A DNA stretch of 64,000 nucleotides. Origin: FEN-299 sp963727765 (GTDB lineage: Bacteria; Acidobacteriota; Vicinamibacteria; Vicinamibacterales; Fen-181). The stretch is taken from assembly GCA_963727765.1 (NCBI GenBank), contig CAVSGZ010000013.1:62001-126000 (forward strand). Direction: 5' to 3'. Shown piece after piece: positions 43,173 to 53,148 of this stretch. Position 1 is the first letter of the stretch. Every line of letters begins with the position of its first letter. The translations under genes were made by a program, and so were the position numbers. The notes under the pieces were generated by a model. It saw nothing but the letters and a program-made list of their open reading frames with translations, was not told the origin of the DNA and did not search any database.

Positions 43173-43778
43173 ATGAAGGTCACCCCGCTCGACCTGCGGC
43201 AGGCACAGCTGCGCGTCGCCATGCGCGGCTACGATCGCAACCAAGTGGACGCGCTGCTCAGCGAAGTGGCCGACGACTACGAACAGGCGCTGCGCGAGAC
43301 CGATCGCCTGCACCAGGAGTTGAGCCGCCTCGAGGCCGTGGTGACCGAGCATCGCGAACACGAGCGCAATTTGCGCAACACGCTGCTCACCGCCCAGCGC
43401 CTCGCCGACGAGATCCGCGAGCACGCCGAACTGGAGAGCCGTCGCGTCATGGAGGAGGCCGAGTCCCGCTCGGAGCTCGTCCTCCAGAAGGCGCAGGCGC
43501 GCGTCGAGGAGGTCCAGCGCGAGATCGACGGCCTCAAGCTGAGACGGCGCGACGTCGAGACGAGCCTGCAGGCGACGATCGCCACGCTGCGCAACGCCCT
43601 GGAGTTCGTGCGCGAACAGGACCTCAAGGAGCGCGAAGACAGGGTGCTGCTCCACCGCCCGCGCCAGGCCCAGGCCGAGCAGGCGCCCCCCGCCGAATCG
43701 CCAGCCCAGGCCGTTGGCGAAACGCCGGCCGGCGTGATCAGGCGGCTGCTGAACCAGACCGGCGAGGAACCGTCATAG
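43173..43778 (+). CDS. divIVA: DivIVA-domain protein
   Basis: 201 residues from ATG 43173 (AGGAG 9 nt upstream). N-terminal DivIVA signature MKVTPLDLRQAQLRVAMRGYDRNQVDALLSEV, quoted in part as LDLRQAQLRVAMRGYDRNQV (~6-25), followed by a long coiled coil (~28-155) and a Pro/Ala-rich tail. DivIVA-like proteins bind membranes at curved sites and organise division or polar growth. Neighbours yggS and hutI: yggS-divIVA adjacency recalls the ylmDEFGH-divIVA region of Gram-positives. Confidence 0.88.
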   Translation: MKVTPLDLRQAQLRVAMRGYDRNQVDALLSEVADDYEQALRETDRLHQELSRLEAVVTEHREHERNLRNTLLTAQRLADEIREHAELESRRVMEEAESRSELVLQKAQARVEEVQREIDGLKLRRRDVETSLQATIATLRNALEFVREQDLKEREDRVLLHRPRQAQAEQAPPAESPAQAVGETPAGVIRRLLNQTGEEPS

Positions 43779-45022
43779 TCACCGCCGATTTCATCGTCCG
43801 CAACGCGCGCCAGGTCGTCACCTGCGCGGGGCCCGCGCCGCGCCGCGGCGGCGCCCAGGCTGTCGCCACGACCATTCCCGGCGGTGTCGTCGCCTCCCGC
43901 GACGGACGCATCGTCTTCGCGGGGCCCGAGGCGGCGTTCGATACCGCCGTGCAGGCCGCGCCCGGGGCCGTCGTCCTCGACGCCGGGCGGGGCACCGTCA
44001 TCCCCGGCTTCGTCGACCCCCACACGCACGTCATCTACGCGGGCGACCGGCGCGAGGAGTTGCGCCGGCGGCTTGCGGGAGCCTCCTACGCCGAGATCGC
44101 CGCTTCGGACGGCGGCATTGTCAGCACGGTGAAGGCCACGCGCGACGCCTCTGAGGACGCACTGGTCGACTCGGGCCTGAAGCGGCTCGGCGAGATGCTG
44201 CACTGCGGCACCACGACCGCGGAGGCCAAGAGCGGCTACGGCCTCGAGACGCAGGCCGAGCTGAAGATGCTCCGCGCCATCCGGCGGCTCGCCGCCAGCC
44301 AGCCGATCGACCTGGTCGCCACATTCCTGGGCGCCCACGAGATTCCCGTCGAGTACCGGGAACGGCGGCAGGCCTATCTGGAACTGGTGATCGACGAGAT
44401 GATTCCCGCCGTGGCCGCGGAGCGCCTCGCCGAGTGGTGCGACGTCTTCTGCGAGACCGGCGTCTACACTCCCGAGGAATCACGGCTGATTCTGGAGGCC
44501 GGCGACCGGGCCGGACTGCGGCCGCGCATCCACGCCGACGAACTCGCGGCCAGCGGGGGTTCGGATGTGGCGGCGGAGGTCGGAGCCCGTTCGGCCGATC
44601 ACCTGCTGTTTGTGACGCCGGAGTCGGCCGACCGGATGGCCGCGGCCGGCGTGGTGGCCACGCTGCTGCCGGCCGCCGCCTTCTACCTGAAGATCGGGCG
44701 CTTCGCCCCGGCGCGCCTGCTCATCGATCGCGGCGTCGCCGTGGCGCTGGCCACCGACCTCAATCCGGGAGGCGGCTTCACGCCGTCGATGCCCTTCGTG
44801 ATGACGCTCGCCTGCTTCGCCATGGGCATGACGCTCGAGGAGGCGCTCGTGGGGGCGACGCTCAACGCCGCTTACGCCATCGATCGGCACGCCGACGTCG
44901 GCAGCCTCGAGGTCGGCAAGCTGATGGATGCCGTCGTCGTCGACGGTGAGGTGGTTGACCTGATTCGCGTGGGCGCCCCGGCCATCCGTCATGTCGTCAA
45001 GCGGGGCCGGATCGTAGTTTGA
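43775..45022 (+). CDS. hutI: Imidazolonepropionase (start codon uncertain)
   Basis: About 415 residues. The amidohydrolase is clear: metal site GFVDPHTHVIYAGDRREEL (~76), SGYGLE (~152), FLGAHEIP (~186), HADELAASGG (~252), ATDLNPGGGFTPSMPF (~326). It opens 4-imidazolone-5-propionate in histidine breakdown. No ATG, GTG or TTG lies near the expected N-terminus; the frame is open well upstream through divIVA. The coordinate given is the ATA in TCATAG, which overlaps the divIVA stop. Base error, a non-standard start, or a start further upstream are all possible. No other hut genes in the window. Confidence 0.88.
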   Translation: MVTADFIVRNARQVVTCAGPAPRRGGAQAVATTIPGGVVASRDGRIVFAGPEAAFDTAVQAAPGAVVLDAGRGTVIPGFVDPHTHVIYAGDRREELRRRLAGASYAEIAASDGGIVSTVKATRDASEDALVDSGLKRLGEMLHCGTTTAEAKSGYGLETQAELKMLRAIRRLAASQPIDLVATFLGAHEIPVEYRERRQAYLELVIDEMIPAVAAERLAEWCDVFCETGVYTPEESRLILEAGDRAGLRPRIHADELAASGGSDVAAEVGARSADHLLFVTPESADRMAAAGVVATLLPAAAFYLKIGRFAPARLLIDRGVAVALATDLNPGGGFTPSMPFVMTLACFAMGMTLEEALVGATLNAAYAIDRHADVGSLEVGKLMDAVVVDGEVVDLIRVGAPAIRHVVKRGRIVV

Positions 45023-45025
45023 GCC

Positions 45026-45424
45026 CTAAGGTCTCACCCACACCTTGACGTCCGGCGCGAAATCCCAAGGATAGTAATAGCCTGGCAGGAACTGCACCTG
45101 CTCGGTGTACGTCCCGTAGATGGCCAACTGCGAGGCCGGCTGCATCGCCCCGGATTCCGGGGCCGTCGGTCCGGTCTTGCAGTTGTAGGGCGCCGCCGAG
45201 CCCAGCCTGACGAACAGCTGCGCGGGGTCGATGGGCACGCCGCCGGTGGCCGCCGTGTGCAGGGCCCCGTCGCACAGCTGCGCTTCGCTCTTCCGATCGC
45301 CGAATTGCGCCAGTTCCTGCAGCCCGTCCTCGAAACGGTAGAACGTCCAGTACGCGTTGCCGATTCGGAACGCACCGTGGAGCACGAGGAGCGCCAGCGC
45401 GATCTTGATGAGTGTCTTGACCAT
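45026..45424 (-). CDS. Single-pass membrane protein of unknown function
   Basis: 132 residues. One N-terminal membrane helix (~4-22, TLIKIALALLVLHGAFRIG) and an extra-cytoplasmic part with a Cys pair (AQLCDGAL, YNCKTG) that could form a disulfide. The order GVPIDPAQLFVRLG... YGTYTEQVQFLPGYYYPW resembles the short proteins (DUF4845 kind) that often follow lepB, and lepB is indeed next door upstream. That resemblance is weak and not a firm family call. The stop codon converges with hutI (4 nt). Confidence 0.7.
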   Translation of the reverse strand: MVKTLIKIALALLVLHGAFRIGNAYWTFYRFEDGLQELAQFGDRKSEAQLCDGALHTAATGGVPIDPAQLFVRLGSAAPYNCKTGPTAPESGAMQPASQLAIYGTYTEQVQFLPGYYYPWDFAPDVKVWVRP

Positions 45425-45514
45425 GGCACACCGTCCGCAACCCGGCAGGGAGGTCGCGGCTGTCGATCGTTCTTTCGGCCGGTCGAGCCCCCAGGATTAG
45501 TCCCGACCCCGGCG

Positions 45515-46269
45515 TCAATGGACGATATTGAACATCCGGTCCCAGCGCGTCCTGGTGAAGAACTGCGTGACGACGGTGAACAGGTCCTTCACGATGGCGC
45601 CGATCCCGGTCTGCTCGTAGTCCTCGGTCGTCGACTCGTAGGACCAGTAGATGAGCGCCGCCTGTCCCTTGACGTCCTCCTTCGACAGCAGGCCCCAGTA
45701 GCGGCTGTCCTCGGAGTTGTCGCGGTTGTCTCCCATCATGAAGTACTTGCCGGCCGGGATGGTGATCGGGCCGTAGCGCTCGCGCAGGTCGGAGGAGGTG
45801 ACCTCCGCGTACGCCGACGGGCTCTGCGGCGGCTCGAGGAAGTGCACGTAGGGCTCGTCGAGCGGTCTGCCGTTGATGTAGACGCGCTTGTTCCTGACTT
45901 CGAGCGTCTCGCCCGGCAGGCCGATGACCCGCTTGATGAAATCGCGCTCCCGGTTGGCCGGGTACTTGAACACGACGACGTCGCCCCGCCGGATCGGCCG
46001 CTCGGGCAGCAGCGCCCGCTCGAACGAGCTCAGCGAGGGCGCGAAGATGAACTTGTTCACCAGCAAGTGGTCGCCGATGAGCAGGTTGTTCTCCATCGAG
46101 CCGGTGGGGATCTTGAACGCCTGGACGACGAACGTCCGGATGAACAGGGCCAGGATGACGGCGATGACAATCGACTCGAAGTACTCGCGGACGACCGACT
46201 TGCGGAACGGTGCCGGGGGCGGCGCGGCGCGGCCGACGGCTTCGAGGCGGTCGTCTTCTGTTTCTTCAC
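45515..46269 (-). CDS. lepB: Signal peptidase I (frame break near the N-terminus)
   Basis: The catalytic part (45515-46220) has no usable start in its own frame. It holds the membrane helix ESIVIAVILALFIRTFVVQ, the nucleophile in KIPTGSMENNLL, the Lys in RDFIKRVIGLPGE, and FMMGDNRDNSEDSRYWG. A GTG at 46267-46269 with GGAG 6 nt upstream opens VKKQKTTASKPSAAP in another frame. Joining the two at the GC-rich run 46214-46233 (one base missing) gives a normal LepB. It removes signal peptides at the outer face of the inner membrane. Starts just after lepA, as in many genomes. Confidence 0.86.
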
Positions 46270-46278
46270 GGCTGACTC

Positions 46279-46313
46279 CCGGCTCCTGAATCCCGATTCC
46301 CGAATCCTGAATC

Positions 46314-46315
<2 letters not shown>
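46279..46315. repeat. Heptanucleotide repeat between lepA and lepB
   Basis: Successive 7-mers ctcctga, atcccga, ttcccga, atcctga, atcctac. It fills the entire lepA-lepB junction, including the lepA stop codon. Confidence 0.8.
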
Positions 46316-48121
<1,806 letters not shown>

Positions 48122-48131
48122 CGGGATCCGC

Positions 48132-49628
48132 CTACTTCGCCACTTCCGCCTTGAGCACGACCGGCTCGCCGGCGAACTGCTGCACGACCGAGAGCACGCC
48201 GGTGTAGAGGAAGCCGATCTGGAACAGCATCAGGAACGGCACGGTCGCGTAGATGCCGTTGGCCAGCGCGTAGAACACCGTCCAGGTGAAGTAGAGGCCC
48301 AGCGCCAGCTCGATGAGCGGCTGCACGGCAACCGTCTGGCGGTACTTCTTGGACTGCCACTCGTCGGTGTCGCGCTGCACCACGCCGTACTTGGGCGTGC
48401 GGGCGAACTCGCTCTTCTTGTCGAGCAGCGCCTCGATGACCGCCTTGGTGTTGTTGACCGAGAGCCCGATGCCGATCGACATCAGGAACGGCAGGTACTT
48501 CAGCCGCGCCTTCCAGGTGAGGGGATATAGCTCCCGCTGCGACACGATGTAGAAGTTGGCCACCGACGCCGTCGCCGCCATGAAGAGCGGCACGTCGATG
48601 AGCAGCATCTCGTACCAGCCCATGTTGTACCGGATCACCATCGACGGGAAGATGAGCAGGCACAGGAGGGTCATGAGCAGGTAGTTGAAGTTGGCCGTCA
48701 GGTGCATGAACGCCTCGGCCTTCACCTCGAACGACGCGTCCGACCGGAGGATGTGCGGCAGCAGCTTCATGCAGGTCTGGATCGACCCCTTCGCCCAGCG
48801 GTGCTGCTGTGACTTGAAGGCGTTCATCTCGACGGGCACCTCGGCCGGCGCCTCGAGGTCGGGCAGGAAGACGAACCGCCAGCCCTTGAGCTGCGCGCGA
48901 TAGCTGAGGTCGAGATCCTCGGTGAGCGTGTCGTGCTGCCAGCCGCCGCCGTCGGCGATCGCCTCGGGCCGCCAGATGCCGGCCGTGCCATTGAAGTTGA
49001 AGAAGCGGCCGGACCGGTTGCGCCCGCCGTGCTCGAGCACGAAGTGGGCGTCGAGCAGGATCGACTGCACCTTGGTCAGCAGCGAGTAATCCTGGTTCAG
49101 GTGCGTCCAGCGCGCCTGCACCATCGCCACCTTCGGGTCGCCGAAGTGCGGCACGGTCCGCTTCAGGAAGTCGGTCGAGGGGACGAAGTCGGCGTCGAAG
49201 ATCGCGACCAAGCGGCCGCGGGCCACCTTGAGGGCGGCGTCGAGCGCGCCGGCCTTGTAGCCGCCACGGTCGTCGCGGTGGATGTACTTGATATCGAAAC
49301 CCTGGGCGCTATAACGCTGCGCCGCCAGCCTGGCGATGTCCTGCGTCTCGTCGGTCGAGTCGTCGAGGATCTGGATTTCGAGCTGCTCTTTCGGGTAGTC
49401 CATCCGGCAGACGGCCTCGACCAGCCGGTCCACCACGTACATTTCGTTGAAGAGCGGCAGCTGCACCGTCACCGGGGGCCAGGCCTCGGGATCGACAGGC
49501 GTCGCGACTTTGTCCCCCTTGTGCTTCATGTAAAGATACACAAGGTAGTAGCGATGCCAGCCGTACACGGCCAGGATACTCAGGATGAAGAAGTAGGCCC
49601 CGAGAATCAGGGTTTCAGTCGCCGTCAT
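48132..49628 (-). CDS. Processive membrane glycosyltransferase, GT2 (CslA/CgmA-like)
   Basis: 498 residues. N-terminal membrane helix (~5-25), then the GT2 catalytic domain: VTVQLPLFNE (~53), ILDDSTDET (~88), the nucleotide Asp in FDADFVPS (~145), TEDLDLSYRAQL (~237) and QQHRWAKGS (~275), i.e. the D,D,D,QxxRW set of processive synthases. C-terminal helices from ~310. Architecture matches glucomannan/beta-mannan synthase-like enzymes, which build polysaccharide while exporting it, or the related lipid glucosyltransferases. Its own promoter lies at 49664-49692. Product unknown. Confidence 0.87.
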   Translation of the reverse strand: MTATETLILGAYFFILSILAVYGWHRYYLVYLYMKHKGDKVATPVDPEAWPPVTVQLPLFNEMYVVDRLVEAVCRMDYPKEQLEIQILDDSTDETQDIARLAAQRYSAQGFDIKYIHRDDRGGYKAGALDAALKVARGRLVAIFDADFVPSTDFLKRTVPHFGDPKVAMVQARWTHLNQDYSLLTKVQSILLDAHFVLEHGGRNRSGRFFNFNGTAGIWRPEAIADGGGWQHDTLTEDLDLSYRAQLKGWRFVFLPDLEAPAEVPVEMNAFKSQQHRWAKGSIQTCMKLLPHILRSDASFEVKAEAFMHLTANFNYLLMTLLCLLIFPSMVIRYNMGWYEMLLIDVPLFMAATASVANFYIVSQRELYPLTWKARLKYLPFLMSIGIGLSVNNTKAVIEALLDKKSEFARTPKYGVVQRDTDEWQSKKYRQTVAVQPLIELALGLYFTWTVFYALANGIYATVPFLMLFQIGFLYTGVLSVVQQFAGEPVVLKAEVAK

Positions 49629-49663
49629 AGCAGCAGGGTCCCTCAGTCGCCACGAAACGTTCG

Positions 49664-49692
49664 ATTATACCGCCAAGCCTCAGCCGGTCCAA
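49664..49692 (-). promoter_or_regulatory. Sigma-70-type promoter of the GT2 gene
   Basis: Minus strand TTGGAC (49692-49687), 17 nt, TATAAT (49669-49664), 35 nt ahead of the start codon at 49628. A GAGGGA ribosome site lies 10 nt before the ATG. Confidence 0.78.
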
Positions 49693-49720
49693 CCGTCTTC
49701 ACGAGGCACCGGAGCCGCCG

Positions 49721-50479
49721 ATGAATCTGCCGCCCCTCCGCGACCTGCTCGAGCAAGTCTCTCGCGGCACCCTCCAGGCCGCCGATGCCGAGGGCCGCCT
49801 GCTGGAGTACCTTCGGGCGCTGCCGTTCGAAGATCTGGGTTTTGCCCGCGTCGATCACCATCGGGCGCTCAGGCAGGGGTTTCCCGAGGTCGTCCTTGGT
49901 ACAGGCAAGACTCCGGCCCACATTGCCGCCATCGCCGCTCGCATCGTCAGCCGGGGCCATTCCCTCCTCGTGACACGAACGGATGAGGTGGCTTTCGCCG
50001 CGCTGAAGGCCGAGGTGCCAGGCGCCGTCTTCCACCCTGACGCCAGGGCTATCACGCTGCAACAAAAGGACATCTCGCCTGGGCACGGCATCGTCCTGGT
50101 CGCCGCTGCCGGCACGTCGGACCGTCCCGTCGCGGAGGAGGCCGTGGTGACCGCCGAGCTGATGGGCAACCAGGTCGAACGGCTCTACGACGTCGGCGTG
50201 TCCGGCCTGCACCGCCTCCTGAGCGCGCACGATCGCCTCACTGCGGCGCGCGTGATCGTCGTCGTCGCCGGGATGGAGGGCGCACTGCCCAGCGTCATTG
50301 GCGGGCTCGTCAGCGTTCCGATCATCGCCGTGCCCACGAGCGTTGGCTACGGGGCGAGCTTTGGCGGTGTCGCCGCCCTGCTCGGGATGCTGAACAGCTG
50401 CGCCAGCGGCGTCTCTGTTGTAAATATCGACAACGGGTTCGGCGCAGCGACGATCGCAAGCCTTATCAATCATTTGTAG
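49721..50479 (+). CDS. larB: LarB, nickel-pincer cofactor biosynthesis
   Basis: 252 residues. N-terminal helical domain (LRDLLEQVSRGTLQAADA), then a PurE/AIR-carboxylase-like domain: PEVVLGTGKTPAHIAAIA (~56), AAAGTSDRPVAEEA (~129), YDVGVSGLHRLLSA (~156), VVVAGMEGALPSVIGGL (~177). The TSDxPVAEEA and GMEGALPSV motifs define LarB, which carboxylates and hydrolyses nicotinic acid adenine dinucleotide in nickel-pincer (NPN) cofactor synthesis. LarC and LarE are not in this window. Close upstream of mutS2. Confidence 0.92.
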   Translation: MNLPPLRDLLEQVSRGTLQAADAEGRLLEYLRALPFEDLGFARVDHHRALRQGFPEVVLGTGKTPAHIAAIAARIVSRGHSLLVTRTDEVAFAALKAEVPGAVFHPDARAITLQQKDISPGHGIVLVAAAGTSDRPVAEEAVVTAELMGNQVERLYDVGVSGLHRLLSAHDRLTAARVIVVVAGMEGALPSVIGGLVSVPIIAVPTSVGYGASFGGVAALLGMLNSCASGVSVVNIDNGFGAATIASLINHL

Positions 50480-50529
50480 GGATCGCAAGATTCCATCCTG
50501 TGCTAGCATAAGAGGTTGCCTCTGCCAAT

Positions 50530-53145
50530 GTGGCTGGCAGACCGACGCGTACTTCGGCTTCCCTCAAACCGGCCTCCAACCCCGATATGCAGCGAGCTGC
50601 GCAGCACGCCCTGGAGTTTGATCGCATCGTCGAGGCCGTGCGCAGTTACGCCGCGACCCCGCTCGGTCGCGAGCGCCTCGCAGGGCTTCGGCCGCAGCCC
50701 GATCCGCGCCGCGTCGCGCAGTCGCTCGGCGCGACGACCGAGGGGACGCGCTACCTCGCCGACGGCGGGCTCTTCCCACTGCAGGCGCCGGCCGACATCG
50801 GCGCGACGCTCGCCGCGCTGGCCGTGGAGGGCCGCCCGCTCGAGCCATTGCGGCTCCTCGGGCTCGCTGATTTCCTCGACTCGCTCGAGCAGACGCGCAC
50901 CGCCGTCAAGCGGGCCGCGGGCAGCTACCCGTTCCTCTCGTCGCTCGTGGACGCGGCCGCGTCGTTCAAGGCCGAAGTGGCCGACATCCGCCACAAGATC
51001 GATGCGGGCGGCGAGGTCAACGACCACGCGAGCGGTGAGCTCCGGGCCATCCGCGACCGCCTGAGAAAGCAGCGCGCGCGGCTGAGGACAACGCTCGAGT
51101 CGTACCTGCGCGGCCGCGACACCTCCCGCTACCTGCAGGACCAGATCGTCACCGACCGCAACGGCCGCTACGTGCTCGTCGTGCGCGCCGAGCACCGGGC
51201 CGCGATTCCCGGCATCATCCACGGCAGCTCGGCGAGCGGCGCCAGCCTGTTTCTCGAGCCGCTCAGCACGGTCGAGATCAACAACGACGTCGTTGCCCTC
51301 GAAGAGCAGGAGGCCGCCGAGGTCCATCGGATCCTCCTCGCGCTGACCGACGCGTTCCGCCGCAGGGCGGTCGATCTCCAGCGGACGCTGGAAGCCGCCA
51401 CCGAGCTGGATGTCGTGCAGGCCAAGGCGAGGTTCTCGCAGGTGGTCGGCGGCGTCGAGCCGGTGATGTCGAACGACGGCGGCATCGAACTGCGATCGGC
51501 CCGGCATCCGCTGCTGATTCGGGCGGTCGCGGAGCGGCTGGCATCGGTCGACGAGGACAAAGGGGCCGCCGAGGGACCTGACGCGGCGCAGGCTTCGGGA
51601 GAGTCCGGGCCGTCGGCGGGACTGGCCGCGCCGCGCTCGGATCCGCGTGCGGCCGAACCGGTCCCGGTCGATATGCTGCTGACGCCGCCGGCCAGCGTGC
51701 TCATCGTCACTGGGCCAAACACCGGCGGCAAGACCGTGGCGCTCAAAACGACCGGATTGCTGGCGCTGATGGCGCAGGCGGGACTGCACGTCCCGGCCGC
51801 GCCCGGATCCCGGCTGCCGGTCTTCCGCAGCGTCTTCGCCGACATCGGCGACGAGCAGTCGATCGCCGCCAGCCTGAGCACCTTCTCGTGGCACGTCACC
51901 AACATCGTCGGCATGGACCGGATGCTGGCGCTGCCAGCGCTGGTGCTGTTCGACGAGCTCGGCTCGGGCACCGACCCTGGCGAGGGGGGCGCGCTGGCCA
52001 CGGCCGTGGTCGACCACTTCAAGTCGCGCGGGGCGATGGTCGTCTGCACGAGCCACAGCGACGCGGTCAAGACGTACGCGACGACCACACCGGGCGTGAC
52101 GGTGGCGGCGTTCGGCTTCGATCCCGAGACGTTCGCGCCCAGCTACCGCCTGGTCTACGGGTCCCCGGGCCGGAGCCTGGCGCTCGAGATCGCCGGCCGG
52201 ATCGGCCTCGGCGCCGCGATCCTCGTCAAGGCGCGTCAGAACCTGAGCGAGCGGGATGCGCAGCTGGCCGAGCATCTGGCGAAGATCGACCAGAACCTGC
52301 ACGACCTCGACCACGAGCGGCGGCTCGTCGCCCGCGAGCGCCAGGTGCTCGGCGAGTCGGAGTCGCGCCTGAAGGCGCGTGAAGAGGGGCTGCGGCAGCG
52401 CGAGGAGACCTTGCGCCGCCGGACCGAGGACCGGCTGGACGAGCGGCTCCGCGACGCCAGGCGCGAGATCGATCAAATCGTCGAGGACCTGAAGAAGAAG
52501 GCGGCGGAGATGACGGCGCAGGCCGAGCGGCAGCTCGCCAAGCGCACGCTCGGCGGCCCGACGATCTCGACCGGCGACGCCGGGACGGCGCGCCTCGAGG
52601 CGAGGCTCGCGGTGGAGGCGGCCGCCGCGCGGTTCCACGGCGGGGAGGCTCCGCGCGCCGAGGCGCCGGCGCTGGTCCAGGCGCGCCCGTCGGTGGGCGA
52701 CCGCGTCACGGTGGCCGGCCTCGGGCTCGAAGGCACGCTGGCCGCCATCCATGGCGACGATGCGGAGATCGACATGCAGGGGAAGCGGCTGAGGGCGAGG
52801 CTCGCCGATCTTCGACTGGTGTCGAAGGGCGCCCCGGGCACCCCCGCGAGCGCGGGCAAGGTCAACGTGAACCTGCAGCTGCAGCCGCGCGGGGATGGGG
52901 CGACCGTCGACCTCAACGTCATCGGCTGTACCGTCGAAGAGGCGCTGTCTCGGACCGAGCGGTTCCTCGACGAGACACTGCTGACCGACCAGCGCACGAT
53001 CCGCGTGATTCACGGATACGGCACGGGACAGCTCCGGCGCGCGATCGCTGAGTACCTGAGGAACCACCCGCTGGTGGCGAGCTACCAGCAGGCGGCGCCC
53101 GAGAAGGGCGGCGGCGGCGTGACGGTGGTGGAGTTGAAGGAGTAG
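50530..53145 (+). CDS. mutS2: MutS2 (endonuclease/ribosome-rescue factor)
   Basis: 871 residues from GTG 50530; Met20 (ATG 50587, MQRAAQHALEFDRIVE) is an equally plausible start. ABC-type ATPase core: GPNTGGKTVALKTTG (~395), SLSTFSWHVTNI (~448), Walker B LVLFDELGSGTDPGEGGALA (~475) and the CTSHSDAVKTYA motif. A Pro/Ala-rich linker (~338-375) sits before the P-loop. Coiled coil ~570-660 and a C-terminal Smr domain (VIHGYGTGQLRRAI, ~828). An extended -10 (TGCTAGCAT, 50501-50509) precedes it. MutS2 splits collided ribosomes or acts on branched DNA. Confidence 0.94.
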   Translation: MAGRPTRTSASLKPASNPDMQRAAQHALEFDRIVEAVRSYAATPLGRERLAGLRPQPDPRRVAQSLGATTEGTRYLADGGLFPLQAPADIGATLAALAVEGRPLEPLRLLGLADFLDSLEQTRTAVKRAAGSYPFLSSLVDAAASFKAEVADIRHKIDAGGEVNDHASGELRAIRDRLRKQRARLRTTLESYLRGRDTSRYLQDQIVTDRNGRYVLVVRAEHRAAIPGIIHGSSASGASLFLEPLSTVEINNDVVALEEQEAAEVHRILLALTDAFRRRAVDLQRTLEAATELDVVQAKARFSQVVGGVEPVMSNDGGIELRSARHPLLIRAVAERLASVDEDKGAAEGPDAAQASGESGPSAGLAAPRSDPRAAEPVPVDMLLTPPASVLIVTGPNTGGKTVALKTTGLLALMAQAGLHVPAAPGSRLPVFRSVFADIGDEQSIAASLSTFSWHVTNIVGMDRMLALPALVLFDELGSGTDPGEGGALATAVVDHFKSRGAMVVCTSHSDAVKTYATTTPGVTVAAFGFDPETFAPSYRLVYGSPGRSLALEIAGRIGLGAAILVKARQNLSERDAQLAEHLAKIDQNLHDLDHERRLVARERQVLGESESRLKAREEGLRQREETLRRRTEDRLDERLRDARREIDQIVEDLKKKAAEMTAQAERQLAKRTLGGPTISTGDAGTARLEARLAVEAAAARFHGGEAPRAEAPALVQARPSVGDRVTVAGLGLEGTLAAIHGDDAEIDMQGKRLRARLADLRLVSKGAPGTPASAGKVNVNLQLQPRGDGATVDLNVIGCTVEEALSRTERFLDETLLTDQRTIRVIHGYGTGQLRRAIAEYLRNHPLVASYQQAAPEKGGGGVTVVELKE

Positions 53146-53148
53146 GGA

